From Nocardiopsis flavescens (lineage in GTDB: Bacteria > Actinomycetota > Actinomycetes > Streptosporangiales > Streptosporangiaceae): a DNA stretch of 64,000 nt. This document shows, piece by piece, positions 19,279 through 30,959 of the stretch. The notes under the pieces were generated by a model. That model was given only the letters and a program-made list of their open reading frames with translations, searched no databases and had not been told where the DNA came from. A program made the position numbers and the translations under genes. The stretch lies in assembly GCF_900141985.1 (NCBI RefSeq), contig NZ_FQZK01000011.1, positions 62,001 through 126,000 of the forward strand, given 5' to 3'. Numbering within the stretch: position 1 is the stretch's first letter; each line of letters starts with the position of its first letter.

Positions 19279-20451
19279 ATGAGCACCAAGGACTACCTGG
19301 AGAAGGACTACTACAAGGTCCTCGGAGTCTCAAAGACCGCCTCCAAGGACGAGATCAAGTCGTCCTACCGCAAGCTGGCGCGTGAGAACCACCCCGACGC
19401 CAACACGGGCGACCCCAAGGCGGAGGACCGCTTCAAGGAGATCTCCGAGGCGTACAACGTCCTGTCGGACGACAAACGCCGCAAGGAGTACGACGACGCG
19501 CGGTCCCTGTTCGGCGGCTCCTACCGGCCCGGCGGCGGCGGGACCGGCCCCGGCGGGTTCGACATGAGCGACCTGTTCGGGCAGGGCGGCGGCACGGCGG
19601 GCGGCACCACCGGCGGCGGCGAGCGCCTCAGCGACCTGTTCGGCGGCCTGTTCGGCGGCCGGGGCCGCGGCGGCACGGGGACGCGCAGCAGACGCGGCTC
19701 CGACGTGGAGACCGAGACCACCCTGACCTTCCGCGAGGCCGCGGACGGGGCGACCCGCTCCTTCCAGCTGGCCAGCGACGCCCCCTGTCCCACCTGCAAG
19801 GGGACCGGGGCCAAGGCGGGCACCGCCCCGCGGATGTGCCCCAAGTGCTCGGGCACCGGGCACGAGAACACCAACCTCGGCGGCTTCTCGCTGTCGGAGC
19901 CGTGCAGCGAGTGCAAGGGGCGCGGCCTCGTCGTCGACGACCCCTGCGCCACCTGCAACGGCAGCGGGCGCGGCAAGAGCACCCGCACCATCCAGACGCG
20001 CATCCCCGGCGGGGTGGCCGACGGCCAGCGCATCCGCATCAAGGGCAAGGGCGCGCCGGGAGAGAACGGCGGCCCCGCGGGTGACCTGTACGTCGTCGTC
20101 CACGTGAAGGAGCACCCGGTGTTCGGCAGGAGCGGCGACAACGTGACGATCACCGTCCCGGTCACCTTCCCCGAGGCGGTGCTCGGCGCCGACGTCCGCA
20201 TCCCGACGCTGACCGGCTTCCCCGTGACCGTGAAGGTGCCGCCGGGCACGCAGAACGGCCACAAGCTGCGGGTGCGCGGCAAGGGGGCGACCCGCAAGGA
20301 CGGCACCGCCGGCGACATGATCGTCACCCTGGAGGTCTCCGTGCCCCGGGATCTCAACGGCGACGCCCGCGAGGCCCTGGAGAAGTTCCGCGCGGCGACG
20401 TCCGACTTCGACCCGCGCGACGGCCTCGAAGCGCGGGCGAAGGGCGCGTGA
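19279..20451 (+). CDS. dnaJ: Co-chaperone DnaJ (Hsp40)
   Basis: 390 residues. The J-domain has [14 protein letters not shown] and the HPD tripeptide in [10 protein letters not shown] Gly/Phe-rich linker follows. Four CxxCxGxG zinc repeats lie near residues 170-235: [35 protein letters not shown]. The C-terminal substrate-binding domains are complete. It stimulates DnaK ATPase. Its last codons overlap a possible GTG start of hspR. Confidence 0.97.
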   Translation: MSTKDYLEKDYYKVLGVSKTASKDEIKSSYRKLARENHPDANTGDPKAEDRFKEISEAYNVLSDDKRRKEYDDARSLFGGSYRPGGGGTGPGGFDMSDLFGQGGGTAGGTTGGGERLSDLFGGLFGGRGRGGTGTRSRRGSDVETETTLTFREAADGATRSFQLASDAPCPTCKGTGAKAGTAPRMCPKCSGTGHENTNLGGFSLSEPCSECKGRGLVVDDPCATCNGSGRGKSTRTIQTRIPGGVADGQRIRIKGKGAPGENGGPAGDLYVVVHVKEHPVFGRSGDNVTITVPVTFPEAVLGADVRIPTLTGFPVTVKVPPGTQNGHKLRVRGKGATRKDGTAGDMIVTLEVSVPRDLNGDAREALEKFRAATSDFDPRDGLEARAKGA

Positions 20452-20933
20452 GTCCGATGAGCGACTCCTTCGGCGTCGACGCCCCGGTCTACGTCATATC
20501 CGTGGCGGCCGAGCTGGCCGGCATGCACCCGCAGACGCTGCGGCAGTACGACCGGCTGGGGATCGTGTCCCCGGGCCGGACCTCCGGACGCGGCAGGCGC
20601 TACTCCATGCGCGACGTGCAAACGCTGCGCGAGGTGCAGCGGCTGTCGCAGGAGGAGGGCATCAACCTGGCCGGGATCAAGCGGATCCTGGAGCTGGAGC
20701 ACGAGGTGGAGGAGCTGCGCGAGCACGTGTTCCACCTGGCGAACGAGCTGGAGGCGGCGCGCCGGGCGGTGGCGCGCCGGGCGCGCCCTCCCCACACCGA
20801 GAGCGGGTCCGCGGTACGCGGCGAACTGGTCCGGCGCACCCGCGTGACGATCTTCAACACCGCCGAGGACGACGGCCCGCGCAAGGACCCCGGGCCGAAG
20901 GGCCCCGACCGCGCCGCGGGCGACGAGGCCTGA
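20448..20933 (+). CDS. hspR: Heat-shock repressor HspR (MerR family)
   Basis: 161 residues from a GTG overlapping the dnaJ stop (GTGA); ATG 20457 is an alternative. The MerR-type HTH is clear: [24 protein letters not shown], then [38 protein letters not shown] coiled C-terminus and a basic tail follow. It binds HAIR sites such as the one at 16446-16466, with DnaK as co-repressor in related species, closing a feedback loop on this operon. Confidence 0.95.
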   Translation: MSPMSDSFGVDAPVYVISVAAELAGMHPQTLRQYDRLGIVSPGRTSGRGRRYSMRDVQTLREVQRLSQEEGINLAGIKRILELEHEVEELREHVFHLANELEAARRAVARRARPPHTESGSAVRGELVRRTRVTIFNTAEDDGPRKDPGPKGPDRAAGDEA

Positions 20934-21025
20934 CGGCCCGCCGGGGTCCGCACGGCGGCACGGGGGACCCGCGGACCGCACACCACCACTCTTCGTCACC
21001 AGACTTGCGAAAGGAGTCACCGCAC

Positions 21026-23638
<2,613 letters not shown>

Positions 23639-23655
23639 CACCGGGATGACGCGCA

Positions 23656-23682
23656 GGGGCCGCCCACACCGTGGGCGGCCCC
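23656..23682 (+). terminator. Terminator after clpB
   Basis: GGGGCCGCCCAC and GTGGGCGGCCCC form a perfect 12-bp stem with a 3-nt loop, followed by TTCC. It ends the chaperone transcription unit. Confidence 0.8.
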
Positions 23683-23867
23683 TTCCGCGTGTCCGGGACC
23701 CGGCGCCGCGCCCCGCGGACGGAACAGGCCGGCGGCCCCCCACCGCACGTCCGGGAGCGGGCGAGGCGGAACCAAGCGGATTCCCAGCGGGTTCTGAGCG
23801 GTCGGTGCGAGCATTCTCGACGGTGTCCGTCATGTGCGGGCACACCGACCCAGGACGGGGAAACCCC

Positions 23868-24287
23868 ATGTTCAACAGGTTCCGGCCGGCCGCGCTGATC
23901 GCCGCGGCCGTCGCCATGACGACCATCGGACTCGCGTCCCCCGCGGCGGCCGACGACCCGGTGGTGGCCTACAACGGCGTCTGCGGAAGCGGCTACGGCG
24001 TCGTCAACTTCGAGAACGTCGGTACCAAGGGCACCGTATACGTCACCTACAACAACGCCAACGGCAACAACTGCGCCGTCACCGTCCGAGCGGGAGGCGG
24101 TGACCGCGTCTGGATCGCGGTCGGCATCAAGCGGACGAACGACGCGCCCTCCGAGGCCGTGCAGGAGGAGGACCTCTTCTACTCGTACGCGGGGCCGGTC
24201 TACCTCCACGCGGCCGGGCAGTGCATCGACTGGTTCGGCTCCATCGACGGGACCAACGCCAACCGGAACGAGACCAACTGCGGCTGA
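23868..24287 (+). CDS. SapA-like secreted spore-associated protein, copy 1
   Basis: 139 residues. Residues 1-28 form a Sec signal peptide (positive start, hydrophobic core, cleavage after SPAAA). The mature domain carries CGSGYGVVNFENVGTKGTVY, YNNANGNNCAVTVR, SYAGPVYLHAAGQCIDWFG and a final NCG. This pattern of four Cys and repeated YNN/YAGPVY blocks is what I know from Streptomyces spore-associated protein A. It is the first of three tandem paralogues, spaced 22 and 29 bp apart, so they form one operon. Confidence 0.75.
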   Translation: MFNRFRPAALIAAAVAMTTIGLASPAAADDPVVAYNGVCGSGYGVVNFENVGTKGTVYVTYNNANGNNCAVTVRAGGGDRVWIAVGIKRTNDAPSEAVQEEDLFYSYAGPVYLHAAGQCIDWFGSIDGTNANRNETNCG

Positions 24288-24309
24288 CCGCCGCACCGGC
24301 AGGAGGACC

Positions 24310-24714
24310 ATGCACACGTTCCTGAAGAGGGCCGCCGTCCTGGCGTCCGCCGTCGGCGTCTGCGTCGCCGGCCTGGCCGCGCCCGCGTCCGCCGCGGTCT
24401 ACGGCGGCCAGTGCGGCAGCGGCTACGGGGTGGTCAACTCGATCGGCTTTCCCAACGACCGGGGCACCACGTTCCTCACCTACAACAACTCCAACGGCAA
24501 CAACTGTGTCGTGACCATCCGGACCGTCCCGGGCGCCGCCGCACCGATGGACGCGTTCATCCGGATCACGGGCACCTCCGGCTGGGAGGACGACCCGGGG
24601 AACTACACCACCTACGCCGGGCCCGTGTACCTGAGCGCGGCGGGCCGGTGCGTGGACTGGGGCGGCACCATCGGCACGGCCACGCTCACCGAGGACGAGA
24701 CCAACTGCGGCTGA
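24310..24714 (+). CDS. SapA-like secreted spore-associated protein, copy 2
   Basis: 134 residues with a signal peptide (cleavage near APASA). The mature part shares the core with its neighbours: QCGSGYGVVNSIG, TFLTYNNSNGNNCVVTIR, TYAGPVYLSAAGRCVDWGG and a terminal ETNCG. ATG 24310 has AGGAGG five bases upstream. Its region GSGYGVVNS and onward is nearly identical to copy 3, suggesting recent duplication of copies 2 and 3. Confidence 0.75.
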   Translation: MHTFLKRAAVLASAVGVCVAGLAAPASAAVYGGQCGSGYGVVNSIGFPNDRGTTFLTYNNSNGNNCVVTIRTVPGAAAPMDAFIRITGTSGWEDDPGNYTTYAGPVYLSAAGRCVDWGGTIGTATLTEDETNCG

Positions 24715-24743
24715 TCCGCGGGCGACGACAGGAAAGGGAACTC

Positions 24744-25157
24744 ATGAGGATCGGCAGGAAGGCCGCGTCCATCGCCCTGGCCCTGGGCCTGGGGGCGGGC
24801 GGAGTGCTCGGCACCGCCGCCCCCGCCGCGGCGGCCACCTACGGGGGCGAGTGCGGCAGCGGCTACGGGGTGGTCAACTCCGCCCCCATCGGGAGCCTGG
24901 GCACGGTGTTCCTCACCTACAACAACTCCAACGGCAACAACTGTGCGGTGGCCAAGCGCAACAGCGCCGGCTCCGCCGTGCTCATCGAGGTGGGGCTGAG
25001 CATCTACCCCGAGGGCAACCACTGGGACGCGTACGAAGGCGACTACTTCACCAGCTACGCCGGGCCCGTGTACCTGAACGCGGCGGGCCGGTGCGTCTCC
25101 TGGATGGGCCGGATCAGCGGCACCGAGGGCGGAGACCGCGGGACCAACTGCGGCTGA
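24744..25157 (+). CDS. SapA-like secreted spore-associated protein, copy 3
   Basis: 137 residues. The signal peptide ends near AAPAAAA. The mature part has ECGSGYGVVNSAPIG, FLTYNNSNGNNCAVAKR, SYAGPVYLNAAGRCVSWMG and a terminal NCG. All four Cys are kept in line with copies 1 and 2. The central segment between the two conserved blocks is the most divergent part among the copies. It ends the tandem set and is followed by a strong terminator. Confidence 0.75.
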   Translation: MRIGRKAASIALALGLGAGGVLGTAAPAAAATYGGECGSGYGVVNSAPIGSLGTVFLTYNNSNGNNCAVAKRNSAGSAVLIEVGLSIYPEGNHWDAYEGDYFTSYAGPVYLNAAGRCVSWMGRISGTEGGDRGTNCG

Positions 25158-25163
25158 CACCCG

Positions 25164-25201
25164 GCGAGGGGCGGTTCCGGGATCCCGGTGCCGCCCCTCG
25201 C
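25164..25201 (+). terminator. Terminator after the SapA-like operon
   Basis: An 11-bp outer stem (GCGAGGGGCGG) encloses a second 12-nt palindrome (CCGGGATCCCGG). The nested hairpin lies just past the stop of copy 3. Confidence 0.7.
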
Positions 25202-25373
25202 GGCTGTGCGCAGACCACCGGACCGGGAAAGGGCACGCCCGAAATCCGACACCAGCGGTTCCGGGTCCCCGCCGTTCTCCGGTACCCGATATCGGTGGAC
25301 TCTCCGAACCGGATTGTTCTACGCTCCGCCTGTCGCCCTATGAAGGATTCTTTAGCGGACAGGGGACCGCAGG

Positions 25374-26843
25374 ATGGAAACCGACACGACACGGGTGCGA
25401 TACCGGTTGCTCGGTTCCGTCGACGCCCACCACGGGAACGTGCGCGTCGGCCTCGGGGGGTCCAAGCGCCGCACCGTGCTGGCCGCGCTCCTGCTCCGGC
25501 AGAACACCTCCGTGCCGGACGACCTCCTCGTCGACCTGCTGTGGGGGGAGGACCCGCCCGCCAACGCGCGGTCCCGGCTCCAGGGGCACGTGCACGAGCT
25601 GCGCAAGCGGTTGGGCGCCGGCACCATCGTCCGCTGCGGGCACGGCTACCGTGCCGCGGTGCCCGACGGGGCGACCGACGTACGGGCCTTCGCCGCGCTG
25701 CGCCGCCGGGCCCGCGCCGAACACGACCGGGGCGAACCCGACGCGGTCGTCCGGACGCTGCGCACCGCCCTGGCCCTGTGGACCGGGCCCGCCCTCAACG
25801 GCGTCGAACCCGCCCTCGCCGACCGGGCCCGCCCCGAGCTGGAGGAGGCCCGCCTGGGCGCCCTGGAGGAGCTGCACGACGCGGAGCTGCGGTGCGGCCG
25901 GTTCGGGGCCGTCCTCCCCGAGCTGCGCACCCTGTGCGCCGCGCACCCCACCCGGGAGCGCTTCACCGGGCTGCTGATGTCGGCGCTGCACGGCACCGGC
26001 CGCACCGGCGAGGCGCTGGAGGCGTACGAGGCGCTGCGGACCCTGCTGCGCGAGCGCATGGGCATCGAACCCGGGGAATGCCTGCGCCGCCTGCATCTGG
26101 AGCTGCTCACCACCGACCGCGCGCCCGTGCCCGCGGACTCCGGGCGGCCCGCCCCCCGGCCCGCGGTGCGCCCCGCCGAACTGCCCCACGGCCTGCGGGA
26201 ACTCGTGGGCCGCGAGCGGGAGGTGCGCACGTTGGACGGGCTGCTGGACCGCTCCCCCGACGCGCTCCTGCTGATCACCGGGGTCTCCGGGGTCGGCAAG
26301 ACCGCCCTGGCCCTGCACTGGGCGCACACGGTGCGCGACCGCTTCCCCGACGGCCAGCTCTACATGGACCTGGGCGGGTCCGAACGCCCGGTGGACCCCC
26401 GGGAGGCACTCCGCCAGATGCTGCGCAGCCTGGGGGTGGACCCCCGGCGACCGCCCGCGGGCGCGACGGACCCGGCCAAGCTGTTCCGGTCGATCACCGC
26501 CGACCTGAGGCTGCTGTTCGTGTTCGACGACGCCGCCTGCGCCGAGCAGGTGACCCCGCTGCTGCCCGGCGGCCGGGGCAGCGCCGTGGTGGTCACCAGC
26601 CGCAGCGGGCTGGTGCCGATGGTGGCGCTGCGGGGCGCCCGCCGGCTGGCGCTGGACGTGCTGTCGGAGGAGTCGTCGCTGGAACTGCTGCTCCGTGTGG
26701 CCGGTCCGCGCGCGCTGGCATCGGTGTCGGGACCCGACCTGGCCGACGGCTGCGGGCGGCTGCCGCTGGCGCTGTGCCTGACCGCCGCCCGCCTGGGGGC
26801 GGGGGGTCGGACCGCGGAGGCGGGCACGCCGGGAACCAGGTAG
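25374..26843 (+). CDS. SARP/NB-ARC regulator (short AfsR-like)
   Basis: 489 residues. An OmpR-type winged helix (VGLGGSKRRTVLAALLLRQ, LRKRLGAGTIVRCGHGYRA) and a BTAD domain (about residues 95-240) are followed by an NB-ARC ATPase: P-loop GVSGVGKTALAL, kinase-2 LLFVFDDAA, RNBS-B VVVTSRS, and GLPL-like GRLPLALCLTAARL. The frame stops only 15 residues after the GLPL motif, so the winged-helix and TPR parts of full AfsR are missing. Other frames downstream show no continuation. It may be naturally short or truncated. The target genes are unknown. Confidence 0.8.
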   Translation: METDTTRVRYRLLGSVDAHHGNVRVGLGGSKRRTVLAALLLRQNTSVPDDLLVDLLWGEDPPANARSRLQGHVHELRKRLGAGTIVRCGHGYRAAVPDGATDVRAFAALRRRARAEHDRGEPDAVVRTLRTALALWTGPALNGVEPALADRARPELEEARLGALEELHDAELRCGRFGAVLPELRTLCAAHPTRERFTGLLMSALHGTGRTGEALEAYEALRTLLRERMGIEPGECLRRLHLELLTTDRAPVPADSGRPAPRPAVRPAELPHGLRELVGREREVRTLDGLLDRSPDALLLITGVSGVGKTALALHWAHTVRDRFPDGQLYMDLGGSERPVDPREALRQMLRSLGVDPRRPPAGATDPAKLFRSITADLRLLFVFDDAACAEQVTPLLPGGRGSAVVVTSRSGLVPMVALRGARRLALDVLSEESSLELLLRVAGPRALASVSGPDLADGCGRLPLALCLTAARLGAGGRTAEAGTPGTR

Positions 26844-27115
26844 GCCACGGGCGGGACGGCGCCGACCGCGCCACGCCGGACGCCTCGGCCCCGGGGGCGC
26901 GCCATGGCCGTGGCGGCGAGGCCGCCGCGGGGCCGCGGGGGTTCCGGCCGTGCGCGCGCCTGCGGGAACCCGACCCGCCGCGGGGGCGGTGGAAGCCGCG
27001 GGGCGCTCCGCTCCCGGGGGGCGAGCCCGCCTGACATGGGCGCCACGGGGAGCGCCGGGCGGGAGCGGAGCGGTGTCGGCCCCCCGGCCGCCGTGACCGG
27101 CGGGGCCCCGGGCCG

Positions 27116-28108
27116 TCAGCGGTCGGCGGCGGCGAGCAGGCGCTCCTCCAGGCCGTCGGGCAGGCCGACGGCGGGGCGGCCGGGGCGCAGGGGGGCGGTG
27201 CCGCCGATGGACACCAGCCACTCCCAGGTGTCGGCAACGGTCTCGGCGACCGGGCGGCAGCGCAGCCCGGCGGCCACCGCGCGGGACACGTCGTTGCCGT
27301 GCAGGGACGCGTGCAGCTCGCCCGGCGGGATCCACACCGGCAGCTGCGACCACGGCTCCGCGCCGACCGACGCCACCTGCTCGGGGGTGAGCCACACGGG
27401 CTCGGCACCGGAGCCGGTGGCGGCGGTGCAGGCCCCGACCAGCGCGCCGAAGGTGGCGTGCCCGGGCGGGCTCACCAGGTTGAACGGCCCGGACAGCCCG
27501 GCCGCGACGGCGTCCAGGGTCCAGGCGGCCAGGTCGCGGGCGTCCACGTACTGGATCGGCAGGTCGGCCGGTCCGGGGGCGGGGAAGCGTCCGCCGCGGG
27601 CGATCCGGCCCAGCCACCAGGGCAGGCGGCCGATGTTCTCGTAGGGACCGAGGATGAGCCCGGCCCGCACGGACAGGAACCGGTCGCCGAAGACCGCCTC
27701 ACCGGCCAGCTCGCCGCCGCGCTTGTCGGCCGCGTAGTCGGTGCCCCCGGACCCGGGATCGGCGTCCACCGTCGGCCAGTCCTCGTCCGAGCCCGGTGCC
27801 GAGGGGAAGGCGTACACCGAACAGCTGGAGACGTAGGCGTAGCGGCCGACCCGGTCCGCCAGCAGGCGGGCGGCCTCCCCCACCGCCCGGGGCGCCGCCG
27901 ACCACGTGTCGACGACGGCGTCCCACCCGCCCTCCGCCAGCGCCTCCAGGCCGCCCGGGGCCAGCCGGTCGCCGTGCAGCACGGCCGCCCCCGCCGGCGC
28001 GTCCCGCGTCCCGCGGTGGAACACCGTGACGTCCCACCCGCGCTCCAGCGCGTCCTCCACGACGGTCCGTCCGACGAACTCCGTCCCGCCCAACACCAGA
28101 AGTCTCAT
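27116..28108 (-). CDS. NAD-dependent epimerase/dehydratase (extended SDR)
   Basis: 330 residues from ATG 28108; the longer frame to 28216 lacks support. The N-terminal Rossmann motif is MRLLVLGGTEFVGRTVV. The SDR active-site region includes YAYVSSCSVYAF and DYAADKRGGE in place of the usual YxxxK. The middle matches NAD-dependent reductases of the isoflavone-reductase-like/CSP41 type (GPYENIGRLPWWLGRIARGG, PIQYVDARDLAAW). The substrate is unknown; a nucleotide-sugar or sugar-like ligand is common in the family. Confidence 0.8.
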   Translation of the reverse strand: MRLLVLGGTEFVGRTVVEDALERGWDVTVFHRGTRDAPAGAAVLHGDRLAPGGLEALAEGGWDAVVDTWSAAPRAVGEAARLLADRVGRYAYVSSCSVYAFPSAPGSDEDWPTVDADPGSGGTDYAADKRGGELAGEAVFGDRFLSVRAGLILGPYENIGRLPWWLGRIARGGRFPAPGPADLPIQYVDARDLAAWTLDAVAAGLSGPFNLVSPPGHATFGALVGACTAATGSGAEPVWLTPEQVASVGAEPWSQLPVWIPPGELHASLHGNDVSRAVAAGLRCRPVAETVADTWEWLVSIGGTAPLRPGRPAVGLPDGLEERLLAAADR

Positions 28109-28172
28109 GCCCAGCAGTCTGGCCCGGCACGGCCGCGGTGCGCCAGGGGCTACTGCCACCGGCAGAATCCGC

Positions 28173-28490
28173 TCACGCCGGGGGTGCGGTCGCCACCGGG
28201 TCCGCGGCGTCGTCATGGAGCTCGGCGAGTCCCTGGTCGAACGCGGCCGACCGTCCGCAGTCGGCCCGGGCGAGCCGGGCCGGATAGGAGTCGGTCACCT
28301 GCCGGTGGCCGATGACCCCGTGGAAGTCGGCGGCCGGGTGAGACACCTCGTCCGGCCGGAACTCATGGCGGGAATCCGCTTCCAGGGCCGCGATCACGCG
28401 GAGGACCGTGTCGGCGCTCTCACCCCGGCGGATCATCATCCGGGCAAGGCCGCCCTGCGTGATCGGACAGGTCGCGAACCCGTCCCGCAT
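28173..28490 (-). pseudogene. 5'-truncated VapC-type PIN toxin remnant
   Basis: From an internal ATG at 28490 the frame reads MRDGFATCPITQGGLARMM, then DSRHEFRPDEVSH, DFHGVIGHRQVTDSYPARLA and SAAFDQGLAELH. This is the C-terminal two thirds of a VapC PIN-domain ribonuclease, about 105 of some 135 residues. The first conserved Asp segment (LDANVLI type) is absent; the upstream DNA leads straight into the sigma-factor 3' end. No antitoxin gene is next to it. The catalytic site is incomplete, so it is read as a decayed gene. Confidence 0.65.
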
Positions 28491-28540
28491 CTCGGCGAAT
28501 CCTGTCCCGGCCGCATCAAGATGCGCAGGTGCGGCCGGGG

Positions 28541-29797
28541 TCAGGGGGCGGCGCGGGCGGCGCGGTCCAGGAGCAGGGCGCGCTCGCGCCCGTTGCGGGT
28601 CAGGGCCGCGGCGCGGCGGAACTCCGCCGCGGCCTCCTCGCCCCGCCCCAGGCGCTCCAGCAGGTCGCCGCGGACCGAGGGCAGCGGGTGGTAGCCGTCC
28701 AGGGCCCCGTTCAGGGAGTCGACGATCTCCAGGGCGGCCGCCGGCCCGTCGGCCATCGACACCGCCACCGCGCGGTTGAGCTCCACCACCGGGGAGCCCG
28801 TCTCCCGGACCAGCGCCAGGTAGAGGGCGGCGATGACGGTCCAGTCGGTGTCCGCGGCGGTCGGCGCCCGGGCGTGCTCGGCCGCGATCGCCGCCTGGAG
28901 GGCGTAGGGCCCGCGCGGCAGCGACGGGTCGGGCGGCAGGGACCGCAGCAGCGACGCCATGCCCCGGGTGATGAGCATCCGGTCCCAGCGGGAGCGGTCC
29001 TGCTCGGCGAGCGGCACCGCGGACCCGTCCGGGGCCACCCGGGCGCGGAACCGGGAGGCGTGCAGCTCCATGAGCGCGAGCAGCCCGTGCACCTCGCGCT
29101 CCCCGGGGAGCAGCCCGGCGAGCACCCGGCCCAGCCGCACGGCCTCCTCGCACAGCTCGGGCCGGATGAGGTCGTCGCCCGAGGTCGCCGTGTAGCCCTC
29201 GTTGAAGACCAGGTAGACGACCTCCAGCACGGAGGCCACCCGGGCGTCGCGGTCCTCCCCCGCCGGCACCTCGAACGGCACCCTGCGCTCGGCCAGGGTG
29301 CGCTTGGCGCGGACGATGCGCTGGGCGACGGTGGACTCGGGCACCAGGAACGCGCGGGCGATCTCGTCGGTGGCCAGCCCGCCCAGCATCCGCAGGGTCA
29401 GGGCCACCCGGGCCTGGGTGGACAGCACCGGGTGGCAGCACACGAACATGAGTCGGAGCAGGTCGTCGCCGTAGTCCTCCTCCAGGACGGCGTCGAACCC
29501 GTCCCGCCCGTCGTCCTCGGCGATGCGGCGGCCGAGTTCGGCCATGCGGTCCTGGAAGCGCTCGTCGCGCCGCCAGCGGTCGACGACGCGGCGTTTGGCG
29601 ACGGTGGTCAGCCAGGCGCCGGGGCTGTCGGGCACCCCCTCCGCCGGCCACTTCTCCAGGGCGCTGACCAGCGCGTCCTGGGCGAACTCCTCGGCGAGGC
29701 CGACGTCGCCGACCATGCGGGTGAGCGCGGCGACGAGGCGGGCCGATTCGATGCGCCAGACCGCCTCCACCGCGCGCCGGGTATCGGTGTGGCTCAC
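28541..29797 (-). CDS. ECF42-type RNA polymerase sigma factor
   Basis: 418 residues, long for an ECF. Region 2 starts VWRIESARLVAALTRMVGDVGLAEEFAQDALVSAL and region 4 contains LRMLGGLATDEIARAFLVPESTVAQRI. The long C-terminal extension of about 220 residues (DDLIRPELCEEAVRLGRVLAG, LLALMELHASRFRAR, a TPR-like tail) is characteristic of group ECF42. It lies 48 bp downstream of a DGPF/YCII gene, the known genomic partner of ECF42. A matching promoter is present upstream of that partner, so the pair is probably autoregulated. Confidence 0.9.
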   Translation of the reverse strand: MSHTDTRRAVEAVWRIESARLVAALTRMVGDVGLAEEFAQDALVSALEKWPAEGVPDSPGAWLTTVAKRRVVDRWRRDERFQDRMAELGRRIAEDDGRDGFDAVLEEDYGDDLLRLMFVCCHPVLSTQARVALTLRMLGGLATDEIARAFLVPESTVAQRIVRAKRTLAERRVPFEVPAGEDRDARVASVLEVVYLVFNEGYTATSGDDLIRPELCEEAVRLGRVLAGLLPGEREVHGLLALMELHASRFRARVAPDGSAVPLAEQDRSRWDRMLITRGMASLLRSLPPDPSLPRGPYALQAAIAAEHARAPTAADTDWTVIAALYLALVRETGSPVVELNRAVAVSMADGPAAALEIVDSLNGALDGYHPLPSVRGDLLERLGRGEEAAAEFRRAAALTRNGRERALLLDRAARAAP

Positions 29798-29845
29798 GGG
29801 CCTTATGAGAGCACCGTGAGCCGCGTCACCGCAACCCGGCCAGGG

Positions 29846-30289
29846 TCAGCCCCGGCCGCCCTCGTGGGCGTTCCCCCCGCGCAGCTCGCGCTCGCGCTCC
29901 TTGAGCTCGGCGGGCATCTCGTCGCCGAAGTCGTCGGTGCCCATGATCCGGCGCAGGACCAGGCTCATCTCGGACGTGTCGCCCGCCGGCGGGTGGGGGA
30001 CCCGCCTGGCCCACTCCACGGCCTCCTCCCGCGAGGACACCTCGATGATCCAGTACCCGGCGATGAACTCCTTGGCCTCGGCGAAGGGGCCGTCGGTCAC
30101 CCGGCTCACACCGTTGGAGAAGGTCACCCGGACGGCCTCGGCGGAGGGCGCCAGGCCGTCCCCGGCCAGCAGCACGCCGGCCTTGACCAGCTCCTCGTTG
30201 TAGGCGGCCATGGCCTCGAAGATCTCCGGGGTCATCTCGGTGTCCGCCTCGGCCTGCGGGTCGGACATGATCGACATCATGTAGCGCAT
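29846..30289 (-). CDS. YCII-related DGPF-domain protein
   Basis: 147 residues from ATG 30289, which has GGAGGGTG just upstream. The family motif is visible as RVTDGPFAEAKEFIAGYWIIEV, preceded by MRYMMSIMSD at the N-terminus and followed by EAVEWARRVPHP. These small dimeric alpha/beta proteins are the usual partners and regulon members of ECF42 sigma factors. The biochemical activity is not known. It is the first gene of a two-gene operon. Confidence 0.9.
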   Translation of the reverse strand: MRYMMSIMSDPQAEADTEMTPEIFEAMAAYNEELVKAGVLLAGDGLAPSAEAVRVTFSNGVSRVTDGPFAEAKEFIAGYWIIEVSSREEAVEWARRVPHPPAGDTSEMSLVLRRIMGTDDFGDEMPAELKERERELRGGNAHEGGRG

Positions 30290-30340
30290 GGTGTTCACCC
30301 TCCGTGCGGTGTGGGGGTCCTTCCCCCCGCTCTCATGACT

Positions 30341-30369
30341 TCGTCGAACGGGGGCGCCCCGGATCGACA
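30341..30369 (-). promoter_or_regulatory. ECF42-dependent promoter
   Basis: On the minus strand TGTCGA (30364-30369) is followed by 17 nt and CGACGA (30341-30346). As I recall the published ECF42 consensus, -35 is TGTCGA and -10 is CGA(T)C-like, so this is a close match. It would place the start point about 45 nt before the DGPF gene. Confidence 0.7.
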
Positions 30370-30527
30370 CCGCGCCGGGGATTCTTTCCGGAAATTCTCC
30401 GGACCGGCCCCGGAAACCCCGTCCGGGGCCCGGGGAGTCCGCGATAGGCGGATGATAGGGCCGCGATGACGCCCGGTCGCAGGGTGGTGGAAGATGCCGG
30501 CCCCCATCACACCCGAGGAGGGTGACC

Positions 30528-30914
30528 ATGCCCCGCAACACGGAGAGAACAACGGTCGAGCGCGCTCCGCTCCCGGGCGCGCAGATCGGGGTGGACCACG
30601 TCCGCCTCGCCTACCACTACCTGGACGCGGGCGACTCCGACGGGTACGCCTCCCTGGTGGACGAGAACGCCGTCCTCACCCACCCCTCAGGCGGGACCGC
30701 CCGCGGACCGGACGAGGTGGCCGCCCTGGTCTTCGCCTGTCTGGACGGGCAGGGCCCGCACCGGCCGGAGCGCATCGTCGCCCGGGAGTCGACGGTCGTG
30801 GTGACGGGCCGGGCCGAGGGGGCGGCGTCCGGCCGGCGCGGGTTCGTCGACGTCTTCACCCTCGGCGTGTACGGGCTGCTGCTCACGTGGCGCAGGTTCC
30901 ACGCCGACGGGTGA
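30528..30914 (+). CDS. SnoaL/NTF2-like protein
   Basis: 128 residues from ATG 30528, with GAGGAGGG at the right distance; GTG 30522 would overlap the ribosome site. The fold signature is the N-terminal helix VRLAYHYLDAGDSDGYASLVDENAVLTHP, followed by a GPDEVAALVFACL helix and a set of beta strands ending LLLTWRRFHADG. NTF2-like proteins include isomerases, cyclases and binding proteins. It is divergent from the DGPF/ECF42 operon. The function is unknown. Confidence 0.7.
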   Translation: MPRNTERTTVERAPLPGAQIGVDHVRLAYHYLDAGDSDGYASLVDENAVLTHPSGGTARGPDEVAALVFACLDGQGPHRPERIVARESTVVVTGRAEGAASGRRGFVDVFTLGVYGLLLTWRRFHADG

Positions 30915-30959
30915 GCGGCGGGACAGGGGGTGCGCCCCCTCCCCGCCGCGCGTCGGCCG

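Noticed and set aside
26844..27115. Possible missing winged-helix/TPR part of the short SARP regulator by frameshift
   Set aside because: All frames downstream read as Arg/Gly/Pro-rich sequence with no TPR-like pattern, so a simple frameshift is not supported.
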